Shown here: piece by piece, positions 45,400 to 56,760 of the stretch
Layout of the letters: each line of letters opens with the position of its first letter
Position numbering within the stretch: the stretch's first letter is position 1
From: Gnetum montanum
Taxonomy: Eukaryota; Streptophyta; Gnetopsida; Gnetales; Gnetaceae
DNA: 64,000 bases
Reading direction: 5' to 3'
Assembly (NCBI GenBank): GCA_015680685.1
Contig: MNCI01018028.1
Coordinates: 131,764 to 195,763, forward strand
The notes under the pieces: model-generated
Databases searched by the model: none
What the model was told of the DNA's origin: nothing
What the model saw: the letters and a program-made list of their open reading frames with translations, nothing else
Program-made: the position numbers and the translations under genes

Positions 45400-46768
45400 C
45401 CTTGTTAAAGTTGTGGCTAGAAAAATGGATTATAAGGATAAGGAATTTAATCATGGTAGGGCCTCTTACTCCTTTTTATAAATTTTCCAATTGCTTCAAT
45501 GAATTTTTTTCCAAATACTTGAAACTTGATGTTCTCTTTTAGTGTAGCACATCACAAACCTTATTAACAACATTGACAAGGTCTGCCAAAGTCTTTTTTG
45601 TTCTCATGCTTTCCTGAACAAGGGCATCAATAGCATTAGAAGCTTGAATATTATATTCAACATTATTTACATTCATATAACAGTAGGAATTTATGTTGTC
45701 TTTCTCTACATTTGTATGCTTATGTCATTCACCTTCCAATTTAGCTACAACATCCAACATAGCAACAATTTGAATCATAGACCTCCAATAAAGATCATCC
45801 TTGATATACATATCCATCCTTTCATGATTTTGCAACCATAGTTCTTCTACCAGGTGCATTAATTGGTCAAGTTTGCTAAATCCATGATTTAAACATTGAT
45901 TGAACAAGCAATTGTATTGTTCTATGATCACATTCAATGATTCACTAGTATCATGAAGAAATCCTATTGTCTTCTTTCTAAGGTTTTCAACTCATGCATA
46001 AGAATGAAATCTGACATTAAAAGCTTTTAACATGTCTATCCAAGAAGAGATGGATCTGGGTAAAAGAGATTAATACCATGTTCTAGCATAATCAATGAGT
46101 ATGTGGGGGAAAAGATAGAGTTTTTGTCACTCACTATTCAACCCTTGTACCTCACAAGTCATTACAAATGTTTGAATATGGAGTCGGGGATCATCATATA
46201 ACTTCCCATTAAATATGGGAATGTTAGTCACATCAACCTTTTTTAAATTTTCTCTTCTTAATGCTTTTAGTTGAGATGCAAACTACTTCATGAATTTGAC
46301 CCTTATAGGTCCATGGAAACAATGGCTCATCCAAGCCATCAATACCTCTATCCAATTGAAGGTAAGAAAAAGGTGGACTAATGGCTACTTCAAATTACCA
46401 CAAGTATATCTCAATTCCTATAGACAAAGATGCATGGACCTCCTTCCCCTAGAATCATTCATGTTGTTGTAATGGAAGTGTCTAGAAGAAGATCCTGTTT
46501 GCTTCCTAGCATGTATGCACTCATAATCTTACTCTATAATCATATCACAAAGCTCTTGCTTTTTATGAGAAACATACTTTGAATGTTGGGGAGACATGCA
46601 TTCATAGTCTACCAAATCCTTGATGAAGTCTTGATTAGACAAAGCCTTCTCAAAGGTGGCAGGTGTAGCTTCTCTAGGTTCTTTGCAAAATTTTCCATGT
46701 GCATCATGCCATCGTCCCAGTTTGTCTTGATGAAATTTTACTATGATAGAAGATGCTACCTCATTCAT
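45400..46768 (-). pseudogene. Ty3 gag of second pol-less element
   Basis: From 46768 a frame reads KFHQDKLGRWHDAHGKFCKE and more. Near 46215 it gives FNGKLYDDPRLHIQTFVMTC and EWQKLYLFPHILIDYARTWY, then SISSWIDMLKAFNVRFHSYA. This is the Retrotrans_gag capsid with its L-x-x-F-P and A-x-x-W-Y core. SESLNVIIEQYNCLFNQCLN and an Ala/Val-rich helix follow to about 45480. It closely parallels the gag at 31884-33095 in motif order. Several stops are present and no zinc knuckle was found. It would have supplied capsid only; RT and integrase must have come from another element. Confidence 0.78.
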
Positions 46769-46933
46769 CGTGTTTTTGAAAGTGATTTAAAGCAATTAAG
46801 ACCTTTTCTTCAATCTATTTTCATCACTCAATTCAGCCATGATTGCTTCAATTCTTATTTCCTACAAAATCAACAACTTAAAAAAAGGAAAATTGTAAAT
46901 GTACAAGTATTTCAAGGCAATTCATGAACACCT

Positions 46934-46951
46934 TTCCTTGCAACGGTGCCA
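46934..46951 (-). other. Primer-binding site of second pol-less element
   Basis: On the minus strand TGGCACCGTTGCAAGGAA directly follows the LTR. It resembles the tRNA-Asp-type site seen at 33207, and is better preserved at its 5' half. Confidence 0.7.
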
Positions 46952-46952
46952 A

Positions 46953-48195
46953 TGATAGAGGTGTTTCTAGTTTTGGATCAATGGAATATATCATACAAAT
47001 TGCAGTGCAATCTAGTCATAAGCTTTAAAGAGGATATTGAGTGGATTACTAAGAACACTCATGTATTTCATTGTGTTTAAGAAATATTAAAGATATTATA
47101 TTATATATGATACAATTAAAGCCCATGTTGCCATGGTGAGAAATATGAGAGAGTATCTATAATTTTATATTTTATATTTTTATGAATTTTATCTTTATAA
47201 GAAACAAGTAATAAATACACATGCATTGCAATCCCACTTAGGAACATGGGCAAGCTCTTTACACAATCCCTCTTAGGGATAGGTGCAACATCACATACAA
47301 AATGTAATAAAAATGGCTCTTTGTTACAACCTCAATAGTCCAACACCATGCCATAGAGTTGTGAACTCCTTGGTTAAGGAATGAATCATCACAACTTAAT
47401 CAAATAGAAATTAAACAAATATATCTATTATTTTTATCTTTAAGGTATCAACTATGAAATAAGGAAAACCATAAGCTTTATTCATTATGCAAAAACTAGG
47501 CTTTGTATCAACCAAACAATTTCAAGCTATGTAAGCAAGGTAGGACTCTGACAAAGTCTAGTCACACTTTCGAAATTGACAACTCAAAACACATACAAGA
47601 TAAGGAAGGAAATCAACTTACCTAAGGGAGAAAAAGCTCTTCACACAAACTAAACATCAAAACTCTAAATGAAATCCAAATTATGCTTAAGTTATAACTA
47701 AGTTATGTGTGAGATCTCATCCTAGGTATTTATCATTTTCATGGAGAAAGAAAGGAGGTTCATTAGCATCTAGAATCAATGATCATTCATCAATATAGCT
47801 CAAGCCCATCCTAATCACACCAAAGATAAATCAAGGTAAACTAGGCCTAGAGAAAGGTTGCTTCAATGCCCCTACATTGACATAGGAGGTGCATTGATGT
47901 AGGGTAGTCAACATCCCTACCCCCCAAATCATACTTTCTATCCTCGATGTTGAATAAAAGCTATAACCCAAGGAAACATACTAGAAGGATCAAAGGACAT
48001 CTAAATGAAGCAAAAATCATCGTAAAGAGCTTGGAATTATGCACACAATATTATAGTGTGATTTAGAAGGTAAGAATACATCTTAGAAGACCAAGAACCC
48101 CAATTGAACATGCTAGATTGTAAACATAAGGTAGATGAAACACTTCCTAAAGTCAGGACTTATAATTGATATACAAATTACCACTAGACACCTCA
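46953..48195 (-). repeat. 5' LTR of second pol-less element
   Basis: It is 1243 bases long, starting TGAGGTGTCTAG and ending CTCTATCA on the minus strand. The TATA equivalent is mutated (ATAAATACC). It aligns with the left LTR over about 1.07 kb. Confidence 0.8.
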
Positions 48196-48224
48196 TCAAA
48201 AAGCCTATCCTCTTTTGAGTGGTT

Positions 48225-48354
48225 GAGCTCAAGCTTGAACTTAGGTCTTACTACTTGAGAAATAAGCACCTTACCTTCACTCTAAGTGTTGTTCATTAAA
48301 TTGAATTTGTAGCTTGGGCTTTCCATTGCAAGGCTCTTACCATTAAGCTATCAT
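48225..48354 (-). repeat. tRNA-derived dimeric SINE-like sequence
   Basis: On the minus strand GATAGCTTAATGGTAAGAG (48352-48334) looks like a tRNA start with A box, and CTACAAATTCAATT like its B box. A second pair follows, GGTAAGGTGCTTATTTCTCA and AAGTTCAAGCTTGAGC. Two Pol III-type promoters in tandem suggest a dimeric SINE or two tRNA pseudogenes. It starts about 30 bases outside the LTR end at 48195. Confidence 0.45.
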
Positions 48355-49859
48355 CTAAAAATAATATTGTACAAAAGTAAACATCATTGAAAATGGGATT
48401 TCATATCCTAGGCTAGTTTAGGTCTATGATGAACCACTTTCATGATATCCTTTCTAATTTTTATCAATGTTCATAAGATTTCCTTTCAAGATTTGTTCTG
48501 CATATCTGTTACAAAGATACATTATCTCACTTAAATGGAAATAACAAATTACATAAATTAACGAAAGATTATAGACCACTAGTTAATTTTATCACCTAAC
48601 TACACTATTCAAATGTGAAGAGTTTATGAAAGGATGGATATCAATAATGAAACATAGTAATGAATAGATCAACATTAACAAAGGGATGTTTAAGATTGAA
48701 GTTGTGTTGAAAATATTGTAGTCATGTTGAGTTATTGTAGTAGCCATAGAATGATCTTGTAATCACATTGAATGTTCTAACATAAAATATAGTAAAGGGA
48801 AAATTAATATTTGGTTGTAATTACAATAAGTGTATAAAAAATTCAACTATCTTGGCATAAATTAATTGAATCTACTCTAATGTCATATTGAAATTATGAA
48901 GAATAGTGCAATCCATATCTCACATATTATTTCTTTACAAGATATTTTGAATCATTGATTACAATTTATTTCTTAAGGATTGGAAAGAATAATGATCAAT
49001 TAACATGTAGGAGGTACTGGTTAGTTTTAAAATAATAATAATACATAGTTTGTAATATTTTAATTGAGTTAAATTATTTACAGGGCATCAAATATTATCC
49101 TCATCATGATCCTTAATATAAATATAATGATATTTCTACAAACTTTAGTTTTAGGTAGGATTGATTCATACACTTATCCCTAAGTGTTTCTTCTTTCTTG
49201 TGGACTATGTTTATATGATTTATATCTTCACTCATTTTGTGTGTGTACTCTTATTTATAGATGTCTTATTTTATTAAATACTTTTCTATTTTGCTTATGT
49301 ACTTTTTTACATCTTCTTACATTGACCTATGAGCACCATGCTTCTTCATAGGTTTCACATCCTTTTTCACATTACCATGCTTTTCTTCTCCATATTTTGT
49401 TTTCTTTTTTCTTTTTAAACTTCTACCTACTTTCTTTTCAAGGTACACAAATAATTTTTAACTTCTATGTAAGGTTGCATCCTTTCATCTTAATTTTTTC
49501 TATCTCTTCTTAATAACTTTTAATTTTTTATTTTATTGCACATAAATTATATTTCATGAGTTTGGCTAATTTCCTATGATATCCTAAGTTATCTTATAAC
49601 ACTCCATTTCAATGATAGGGATGAAATTATGCAAGTTATTAGTTTGATTTTGTGATGAGCCTTTATTTATTTTGAATATGGTATGAACCTTGAGAGATCC
49701 ACATTGGCTAGAAATGAACAAAATTTAGTACATCACATATTCCTTCCATTCACTCACAAGGGATAAAAAGATTAAGTGAAATAGAATAGTCATCAAACTT
49801 TTATTATTCATTTTTCCATAGCATAGCTAATATATTTATACTTTTTCTTTTTCTAGCAA
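48355..49859. other. No recognisable feature
   Basis: Very AT-rich sequence with no frame longer than 60 codons and no repeat structure that could be followed. Confidence 0.35.
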
Positions 49860-50490
49860 ACATTTGGGAAAAAATAAAGTCTTGGAGTAGTAGCCTCACT
49901 AGTGGGTTTTACAATCATAGAATTAGTAGGAACACGTAATTTGATGATTTCAATGGCTAGATTCTACCTAGTAGTTTTAGTAGCCATTGTCTAACTTTCT
50001 TCCTTTTTTTTGTGAAAATTCTTTAATAATGATAATCTTAGCCTAAGGATTTACTAAAGTAGATACTAGTTCTTGATCCTTCAATTACTATCCCAAATGT
50101 TAAATCTCCTTATTTGGTTTGATTAAATCTCTTACAAAAGTTTCCTTTAGAACTACTACAAAATTAGTAGTTCTAGTCATTTTCTTATTATATTTACTTC
50201 TAAATGTATTGACAATACCCATCATTCCTTTACATTCATCCTTTATTACTTATGTCAATTCTAAATATTTCTAAATATGCTCATAGTATATTTTTGTCTT
50301 GTTGCTTATTTTATTTTTTAGCTCATGAATTTTCATTTTTTTTGTTTTTGTATCATTCATAAGCTAAACTCTATTATTTTTTAGAAAGTCAAACTCCATC
50401 ATGTGCTCATATTTGGTTGCGAAATCTAATTTTGTAGATACTATCTTAGTTCTTCTTATAGGGACCATCATTTGAAGTTATGTGAACATG
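49860..50490 (-). pseudogene. Decayed coiled-coil ORF of unknown origin
   Basis: One minus-strand frame can be read from about 50480 to 49870. It is broken by about eight stops but not by shifts: KIVSTKLDFATKYEHMMEFD, MKIHELKNKISNKTKIYYEH, NFVVVLKETFVRDLIKPNKE, and finally MATKTTR, stop, NLAIEIIKLRVP. Composition and heptad pattern indicate a coiled coil ending in a short tail. It resembles in style the coiled-coil ORFs at 11230-12240 and 26190-28000, so it may come from a related Ty3 element. No LTR was found nearby. Confidence 0.35.
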
Positions 50491-52449
50491 CTTATTTCTT
50501 AGGTTGAAGACTTGGGTGTGAACCTGGGTGTAGTAACTTGAAGAGGTTAGGATTTCACTTATCTATTAACCCTCTCAAGAACCCCCTTAGCAAGATGAGC
50601 ATTGTGGCTTCAAATGATGATCCTTTTTTTTATCCTTTTTATCTTAGTTTTTCCTTTCGTAGCTTTCAATGTAATCTATTTTTATTCATGAAAATATTAA
50701 TTAGTTGACTTCATATTCATATCAATTCTTCTATTTTTTCTTCCATAATTTGATTTTATCATAATGCAACATTAATTCCATATCACTACTAATGAATGTC
50801 CTCATTGGATCATGATGATGTAAGAGATTTGTTATCAATCTTCTATTGCAATATTGAACTACTAATTGAAGTTCCATACTAGAGTTCATTTTGTATTCAT
50901 TAGAAAAATCACTTCAAGCCTATTTATTTTCTTTCAATTTTTTTCATATATGAATTCTTGATTTCTTGGAAGTAGCTTGACATCATTATATTGTACAATA
51001 TAATTTTTGTGTACTCATGAGTCCTAATTAGCAAGCCTTTATCTTTATTATCTATTTTATGTAATAATGCCTTCATCATATCTTTTAGATTTGTAGCATT
51101 ACTTATGATTCTAATTTATGGTTCCTAGTAAATTTCCATTGGATAACCATCTAGTATTAAATTTAAGACAAGAAAATTTTGGAGTTTTAGTGATTTTTTN
51201 AAAAAAAATTATCCAAGTGACTATTTCACCATATTCAATGTATTCCATCATAATGTTGCCCAAATCATTATGATTGCATGATGAGAAAGATAACTAATTT
51301 GAAGTTTGGTAATAAATATTAGCTAAAGCATTTTCTAAATTCTTGTGGATTAGTGTTGTCCATGCATACTTAGAGAAAATATGTTAGCATTGTGGATAAA
51401 ATATTATTTAGTATTGCTAATTAGCTCTTCCTAAATTATTATGGATGAAATAATAATTAATGCTACCAATAGGCTCTTCTTGGAGGAGTATGGATTATAT
51501 ATTATTTACCGTTACTAATCTATGATTAGTAGTTAGCCTCTTAGCCAAAAAAAAAACCCTTAATGAAAAGATATGTTGTAATTATAGTCATGTCTCTTAA
51601 GGGAATGTTTAAGAGTTTGACCTAAGGTTTTTATACTAGTAATTTAGAGGTTATGCCAATATGAAGTTGAAGAGCTGGTAAAAGTAAGTAAAAGAATGGG
51701 GTAAAAGGGAAAAAGAAGGGACTTAATTACTCTTTTGATGGGTCTAACCCTAACTATGGTGGCAATATCAGCTTTTATCTAAAGGATAGATTGCAAAAGA
51801 AGATAATTCTAGGAACACTTAGAGAATGTTCTAGATATAGCTATTCACTTTTGATTTTCTAATTTATAAAGTTTCTTTTGATCTCCTTCTTCAATTTTCT
51901 GATTGTATTGTCTATGCATAATTTTGAATATAATGTATATTTGACAATTTCCATGACATTTGAGAAATAGATATTATAGTTAATATCAAAGCAAACCACA
52001 ACTTAGACATGTGACATATATGATATAAAGTTAGATGCAACATTGTAGGATTGTGCCTTTTAATTTATATTTCAATGGCATGTGACATCAATTGGATTAG
52101 CCTTAAACTCATCTCCATAAATAGCTTTTTATTTTTAAAAAGTTATCTTGATCTTGATCTTTTTTTAGAATAGAAAGTAGGAAATTTATGTTTTCTCTCT
52201 TTTAGATGATTTGGGATTTTTATAAAATAGAGATACATTATATTCATAGAATCAAAAGAAATAATGATCTAGCTTTTTATTTTTCTATAAGAGTATATTT
52301 ATCATAAGATTGACTTTTACCAAAAGAAAAAAGCCCTTTTTATATCAAGTGACCCATGAATTTTTTAAACAAGTAAAGAAGTGCAAGCTATTATTATCCT
52401 TTGACATCTATGTGAGATTTTTGATTTTCAATATTAGTTTTAGAGAAAA
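50491..52449. other. No recognisable feature
   Basis: AT-rich sequence with a single N at 51200 between T and A runs, which marks a closed gap. I found no frame, LTR end or tandem repeat. Confidence 0.35.
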
Positions 52450-52620
52450 AATGAAGTGTTAGCCTAGTTGTAAGAATCTTGACATAGAAACTCCAAGTCA
52501 TGGGTTTAATTCTAGGGGGAAATGTTGAGTCATAAAGTTCTATGTGGACTATATATCTTGGGGTGTATTTATGTTTTAATTATTTTGGGTTCCAACATCC
52601 ACCCCCCTTCCCCTTCTCCC
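52450..52620 (+). repeat. tRNA-derived SINE-like sequence
   Basis: TGTTAGCCTAGTTGTAAGAA (A-box-like) is followed 35 bases on by GGGTTTAATTCTAGG (B-box-like, GGTTCGA worn to GGTTTAA). A tRNA-unrelated body and a C-rich end (CCACCCCCCTTCCCC) follow. The layout is that of a plant SINE, diverged. The end and any target duplication are not placed. Confidence 0.5.
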
Positions 52621-53473
52621 CTTAATATTAGTTTTAAAGTTGATGTGGCAAGGCCTTCTAGATAAGTTTTTTGGTTCTAAATATTGGTTCTAAAGTTAAT
52701 GTGCCAAGGCCAAGATTCTCTTCTTTTGAACACTTTACAAAAAAAGACTTTGACCCACTAGCTACTACTTGTAAAATGAAAAATGATTCTTTTTTATTTC
52801 TGTCAATATCTTTCAATCATTTAGATGAGTTATTTGGAGCTTTTTGGTACTAAAGGCTAATTGTAAGTTAGCAAGCCCTTTTTCCAAAAAATAAGCAAAA
52901 CAGTTTGGCAAGTTGGCTCTAAATGATTTTCCTTATGAAACCTTTTTTCAAATGGAGCTTCTCTTTTATGCCACATGAAAAGAGACAAAAGAAGAGCTTC
53001 TTCTTTTGCAGAAATAAATGGATTAAAGGCTTATAAGTTGGTAAAACTATTTTTTGGATAGGCTTTTTAGTTCGACAAGCCAATTCATAATAATATGACA
53101 CCTCTAAGAAAATATGATTATTATTTTTAATCAAGCCAAGCTTAAACTAACAACCACTTGTGAAAAGCTTATTTGAAAAAGAAAAAGAACAATCTTTACT
53201 TTAGTTTTAGTTTGCAACTACTACTAGACAAAGCTAACTTGCAACTCACTTACTTTCATAAAGAACTACGACTGTCATTGAGGCATTCCAAGCTCAAAAC
53301 ACTCAACATTGTCCATCCAAGACTAGTTATGAGTTCCATTTGAAAAAAGTACAATAACATATTCATAAAATAAAACATGCACTCACATCCACATAACACA
53401 TATTGATTCATGTAATAAGATATAAATGAATTAATAATGATGATGAAATAAAGTATAATTTAGTTAATATTTC
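52621..53473. other. No recognisable feature
   Basis: Short frames only. The stretch ends at the assembly gap. Confidence 0.3.
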
Positions 53474-53951
53474 NNNNNNNNNNNNNNNNNNNNNNNNNNN
53501 NNNNNNNNNNNNNNNNNNNNNNNNNNNNNNNNNNNNNNNNNNNNNNNNNNNNNNNNNNNNNNNNNNNNNNNNNNNNNNNNNNNNNNNNNNNNNNNNNNNN
53601 NNNNNNNNNNNNNNNNNNNNNNNNNNNNNNNNNNNNNNNNNNNNNNNNNNNNNNNNNNNNNNNNNNNNNNNNNNNNNNNNNNNNNNNNNNNNNNNNNNNN
53701 NNNNNNNNNNNNNNNNNNNNNNNNNNNNNNNNNNNNNNNNNNNNNNNNNNNNNNNNNNNNNNNNNNNNNNNNNNNNNNNNNNNNNNNNNNNNNNNNNNNN
53801 NNNNNNNNNNNNNNNNNNNNNNNNNNNNNNNNNNNNNNNNNNNNNNNNNNNNNNNNNNNNNNNNNNNNNNNNNNNNNNNNNNNNNNNNNNNNNNNNNNNN
53901 NNNNNNNNNNNNNNNNNNNNNNNNNNNNNNNNNNNNNNNNNNNNNNNNNNN
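53474..53951. other. Assembly gap (478 Ns)
   Basis: This is a run of unknown bases. It truncates the left LTR of the chromovirus-type element, since the right copy predicts about 700 more LTR bases to the left. Confidence 0.99.
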
Positions 53952-54288
53952 TCTAAATTTTTTTTGAGATGTCTTAGCTAAGACATCTCACTTTCTAGTG
54001 AGACATCTCACCTGCAAGTGTCAAATGCAAAAATGTCCATTTTGATGCTTGGAACCTTTGGATATCTCTAAAAACATTCCCATAGATCTTGAAACCCCCT
54101 AGACTCATCAAAATGAGTCCAAAACACCTTCAAATATGGCAAAACATCCAAGAATCATCATTGTCAAAAATCAACATAAGAAGACACACACTAACAAGAC
54201 ACACTCATCGAAGTCTTCTTCAAGCAAGAAACCTGCAAAAATAAATTTTAGGACAAAGCATACAAGAATCAAAAGAGGTGTTCCTACA
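53952..54288 (-). repeat. 3' LTR of chromovirus-type element (partial)
   Basis: Its 337 bases match 57462-57798, including GAGACATCTCAC repeats, and end with GAGGTGTTCCTACA. Confidence 0.88.
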
Positions 54289-54306
54289 TTAGCTCTCCCA
54301 CCCTTC
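54289..54306 (-). other. Polypurine tract of chromovirus-type element
   Basis: On the minus strand GAAGGGTGGGAGAGCTAA lies directly before TGTAGGAAC of the LTR. Confidence 0.75.
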
Positions 54307-54424
54307 AAAAAGTGATGTGAACAAATAAGTAGTGTTAGAAGTGATCTCCCACTCAACAAGTTTGATCTCATGGAGCCATATAACATCATCAATAGATTGA
54401 TCTAGCATCATCAGTAGATTAATC

Positions 54425-54910
54425 CTCCTAATGAATTAGGTATTCATGCCTCTTAACTTTTGAAGTGCCAAAATCTTCCCTCCACTTGAGTACAATTGCC
54501 TTCCTCTCCATTGAAGGCTTGGACTTATCAATAGCCTCCTTCAACTTATCACTGCTACCCTGTATGGTCTTCTCATCAGCTGGTCCATGATAGAGCACAA
54601 GATCTAAAACATCAAATACAAAAGACATACCAACATCATTTGGTAAATCATTCATAAAATCATTATCATTAATCATAGGCTTGATTTTTTAAAAGGCCCA
54701 ATCTTGAGAAGTTAACACCCCTCAATCACTTCTTCTTTAAGTGCACCCAAACCAGTCACCAACAACAAAATTAGGCTTTTGCTTACCATCATTCCTCTTG
54801 AGGACTTTCTCTTCAACCTTCTTCTCAAGATTTGATTTTACTTGTGCATGGAGATCCCTCATCTCTTGCACAAAATTAGTACTAAGTTGAACTTCACCCT
54901 CAAAATCTCT
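54425..54910 (-). pseudogene. Integrase C-terminal domain (chromovirus type)
   Basis: The minus-strand frames give FVQEMRDLHAQVKSNLEKKV, then FVVGDWFGC and, after shifts, MINDNDFMNDLPNDVGMSFV with FDVLDLVLYH. This matches the end of chromovirus integrase, with the L-H-x-x-V-x-x-N-L-E helix, the F-x-VGD strand and the closing L-P-x-D-x-G-x-S-x-V/I-F-N/D-V-x-D-L-x-x-YH. At the upstream side it joins the protease end within a few codons (around 54911), marking an internal deletion. Confidence 0.78.
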
Positions 54911-55345
54911 TCAAAGTTTCCACCATCTTTCCTTAATATATTTTATCTTTCCTAAAAGGATTAAGAAAGCATTAAGTGAGTTTTGCTGCATCACATGTTC
55001 AACTATCATGGGAACCAAATCATGGGTTCCATCAAGTCTAACTACACTCCACACATTTTTGGGTTCATCAAACTGAGCACCATTGTCAAAATTCCAAAGC
55101 CTACTAAGAATTACACCAACATAATCTATTAGAAGCACATCACATTTCACAAAATCATGAAAAATTCTAATTTTAAATTTCAAGTTACATTATTCCCTTA
55201 CCTCTTGGGAAAAATCTTTAGAAAACAAATGCACTGTAAAGGGTCTTAGATGAATATTAGTTACGAAACCCAATTTAGCAATTTCCCTAGAAGAAATAAC
55301 ATTTTTTTGGGCTCCGCTATTAATTAAAACATGAATCTATTTGCA
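54911..55345 (-). pseudogene. Aspartic protease (chromovirus type), active-site Asp replaced
   Basis: In one frame: IHVLINSGAQKNVISSREIA, then PFTVHLFSKDF, then KCDVLLIDYVGVILSRLWNF and FDEPKNVWSV. The usual active site is D-S-G-A/S; here the first residue is Asn (codon at 55319-55321), a single G-to-A change. The core D-V-x-L-x-D-x-x-G/V-I/V-x-L/S-x-x-W strand follows at the normal distance. A TAG precedes the active site and another near 55190. It would have cut the gag-pol precursor. Confidence 0.82.
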
Positions 55346-56693
55346 TCTAATAAAATAACTAGCCCTAATTCAAAACAACAATTTCCTATCAAGATGATCT
55401 CCTCTATTTACATTCCCCATTAATGCACAACAATTTGATTTAGAAACATCCTTAATTTTATGAGCATTAGGATTACCTCTTTGAAGAGCTTGGCTTGATG
55501 TCTCCTCCACCTCCATGGTTTGCACATCTTTTCCTTTGGCTTCCTTGTAAAGTGGACATTTCCATTGCTTATGTTTCCATTCTTCACATTTGAAGCATTG
55601 TAGTTTTGATGAGCTACTTCCTTGACCATTGCCTCCCTTGCCTTGATCCTTCTTGGCTTTTTCCTTCTCATCACCTCTTTCAATCTTCTTATCTTGGTTG
55701 TCCTCCTTGTCTTCAAATTTGGATATGGATCCCTTATCAAATCTAGATCCCTTCTCCTTCCTCTTAGAATTTTGTTTCCTCCATTTTCCAAATCCATATA
55801 ATTTCTTCTTAGCCTTGAGTGCTAAATCATAAGACTCATCAAGAGTTTATGATTCATAAAAGGATAACTCCTACTAATATCCCATTTTGAGACCTCCTAA
55901 AAAGATTGAAGCTTGCTCATACTCCTCCCAATTTACCTTAGCTTGATGGAATAGATCACAAAATTTGATGTAAAATTCTTTAATATTGTTGTTACCTTGC
56001 CTTAAGAATTTCAACTTCATAATGGTTTCTTATCTCTGATGACACTATTTATAATTTTCACTTCAACCTATATTTCATTAGATCCCAATCTCTGATAGGT
56101 TGTCTGTTTTTTCTTTCATAATGCTAGGATTCCTTTTCCCACCAAGTACAAGCCATACCTTGCAATCTAGATTCAATAATATGTATCCTCAAGTTATTTG
56201 GTACCTCTTCCAACTAAAAAGACTTTGCAAGTGCCTTTAGCCAACTTGCAAAAGCATTGGTGCCATCTACACCATTAAAAGTCTTCAACTTTACATATGG
56301 AATTCTTGAAGCATTTCTAAATGCTTTAGCAAGCCTTGCATCATCCTCATTATCAAGCTTGCTTGAATAAGTATTTAATACTAGTGGAGCCCTTGGAGTT
56401 CTCATTTGAGGAATAGGATTTCCTCCCATTGGAATCCTTGGCAAATTATTTCCTATGCTCCCATAGCTAGATTAACCTTCCTCTTCATCCAGTTCATCTC
56501 CATCTAACTATGAAACTTCTTCATATGAACATACATGCTCTTTACCTCCATGGTTTTGGATATGGCTAGGACCAACATTTCTATCTACCTTCGCACTGAT
56601 TTCATCCAATCAAGCAACCATCATTTGGAAGGTAGACTTCCTGCTCTTCATGTTTCGATTTAGGGCTTGCACCTATTTCTTCTTAGGTGCCAT
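55346..56693 (-). pseudogene. Gag with CCHC zinc knuckle (chromovirus type)
   Basis: The ATG at 56693, about 50 bases after the primer site, opens MAPKKK, stop, VQALNRNMKSRKSTFQMM. Further on the same frame has RIPYVKLKTFNGVDGTNAFA, then SWLKALAKSF, stop, LEEVPNNLRIHIIESRLQGM and ACTWWEKES, the capsid domain of Retrotrans_gag. After shifts, CFKCEEWKHKQWKCP (55556-55597) is a complete CX2CX4HX4C zinc knuckle. About six stops and at least two shifts break the protein. Confidence 0.85.
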
Positions 56694-56742
56694 CTAAAAT
56701 TGACAAAATCCTCAACCAAAATCCAAGCAACAATAAAACTAA

Positions 56743-56754
56743 GCTTTGATACCA
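56743..56754 (-). other. Primer-binding site, initiator tRNA-Met type
   Basis: On the minus strand TGGTATCAAAGC lies a few bases after the LTR. The usual plant site is TGGTATCAGAGC, so there is one G-to-A change. Confidence 0.85.
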
Positions 56755-56760
56755 ATAATA

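Larger units (their letters stand above)
40760..48195 (-). mobile_element. Second pol-less Ty3 element (gag only)
   Basis: LTRs of about 1.25 kb (about 40760-42014 and 46953-48195) flank a 4.9 kb interior on the minus strand. The right LTR ends one base before a primer site at 46934-46951, and a purine tract follows the left LTR. Only gag is recognisable in the interior; the rest is noncoding, and part of it (43050-44500) aligns with the other two Ty3 elements. TCAAA at 40755-40759 and 48196-48200 is a possible target duplication, but the outer end of the left LTR is worn, so the boundary is uncertain by several bases. Its LTRs differ from those at 25-34 kb, so this is a related but separate family. 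Confidence 0.8.
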
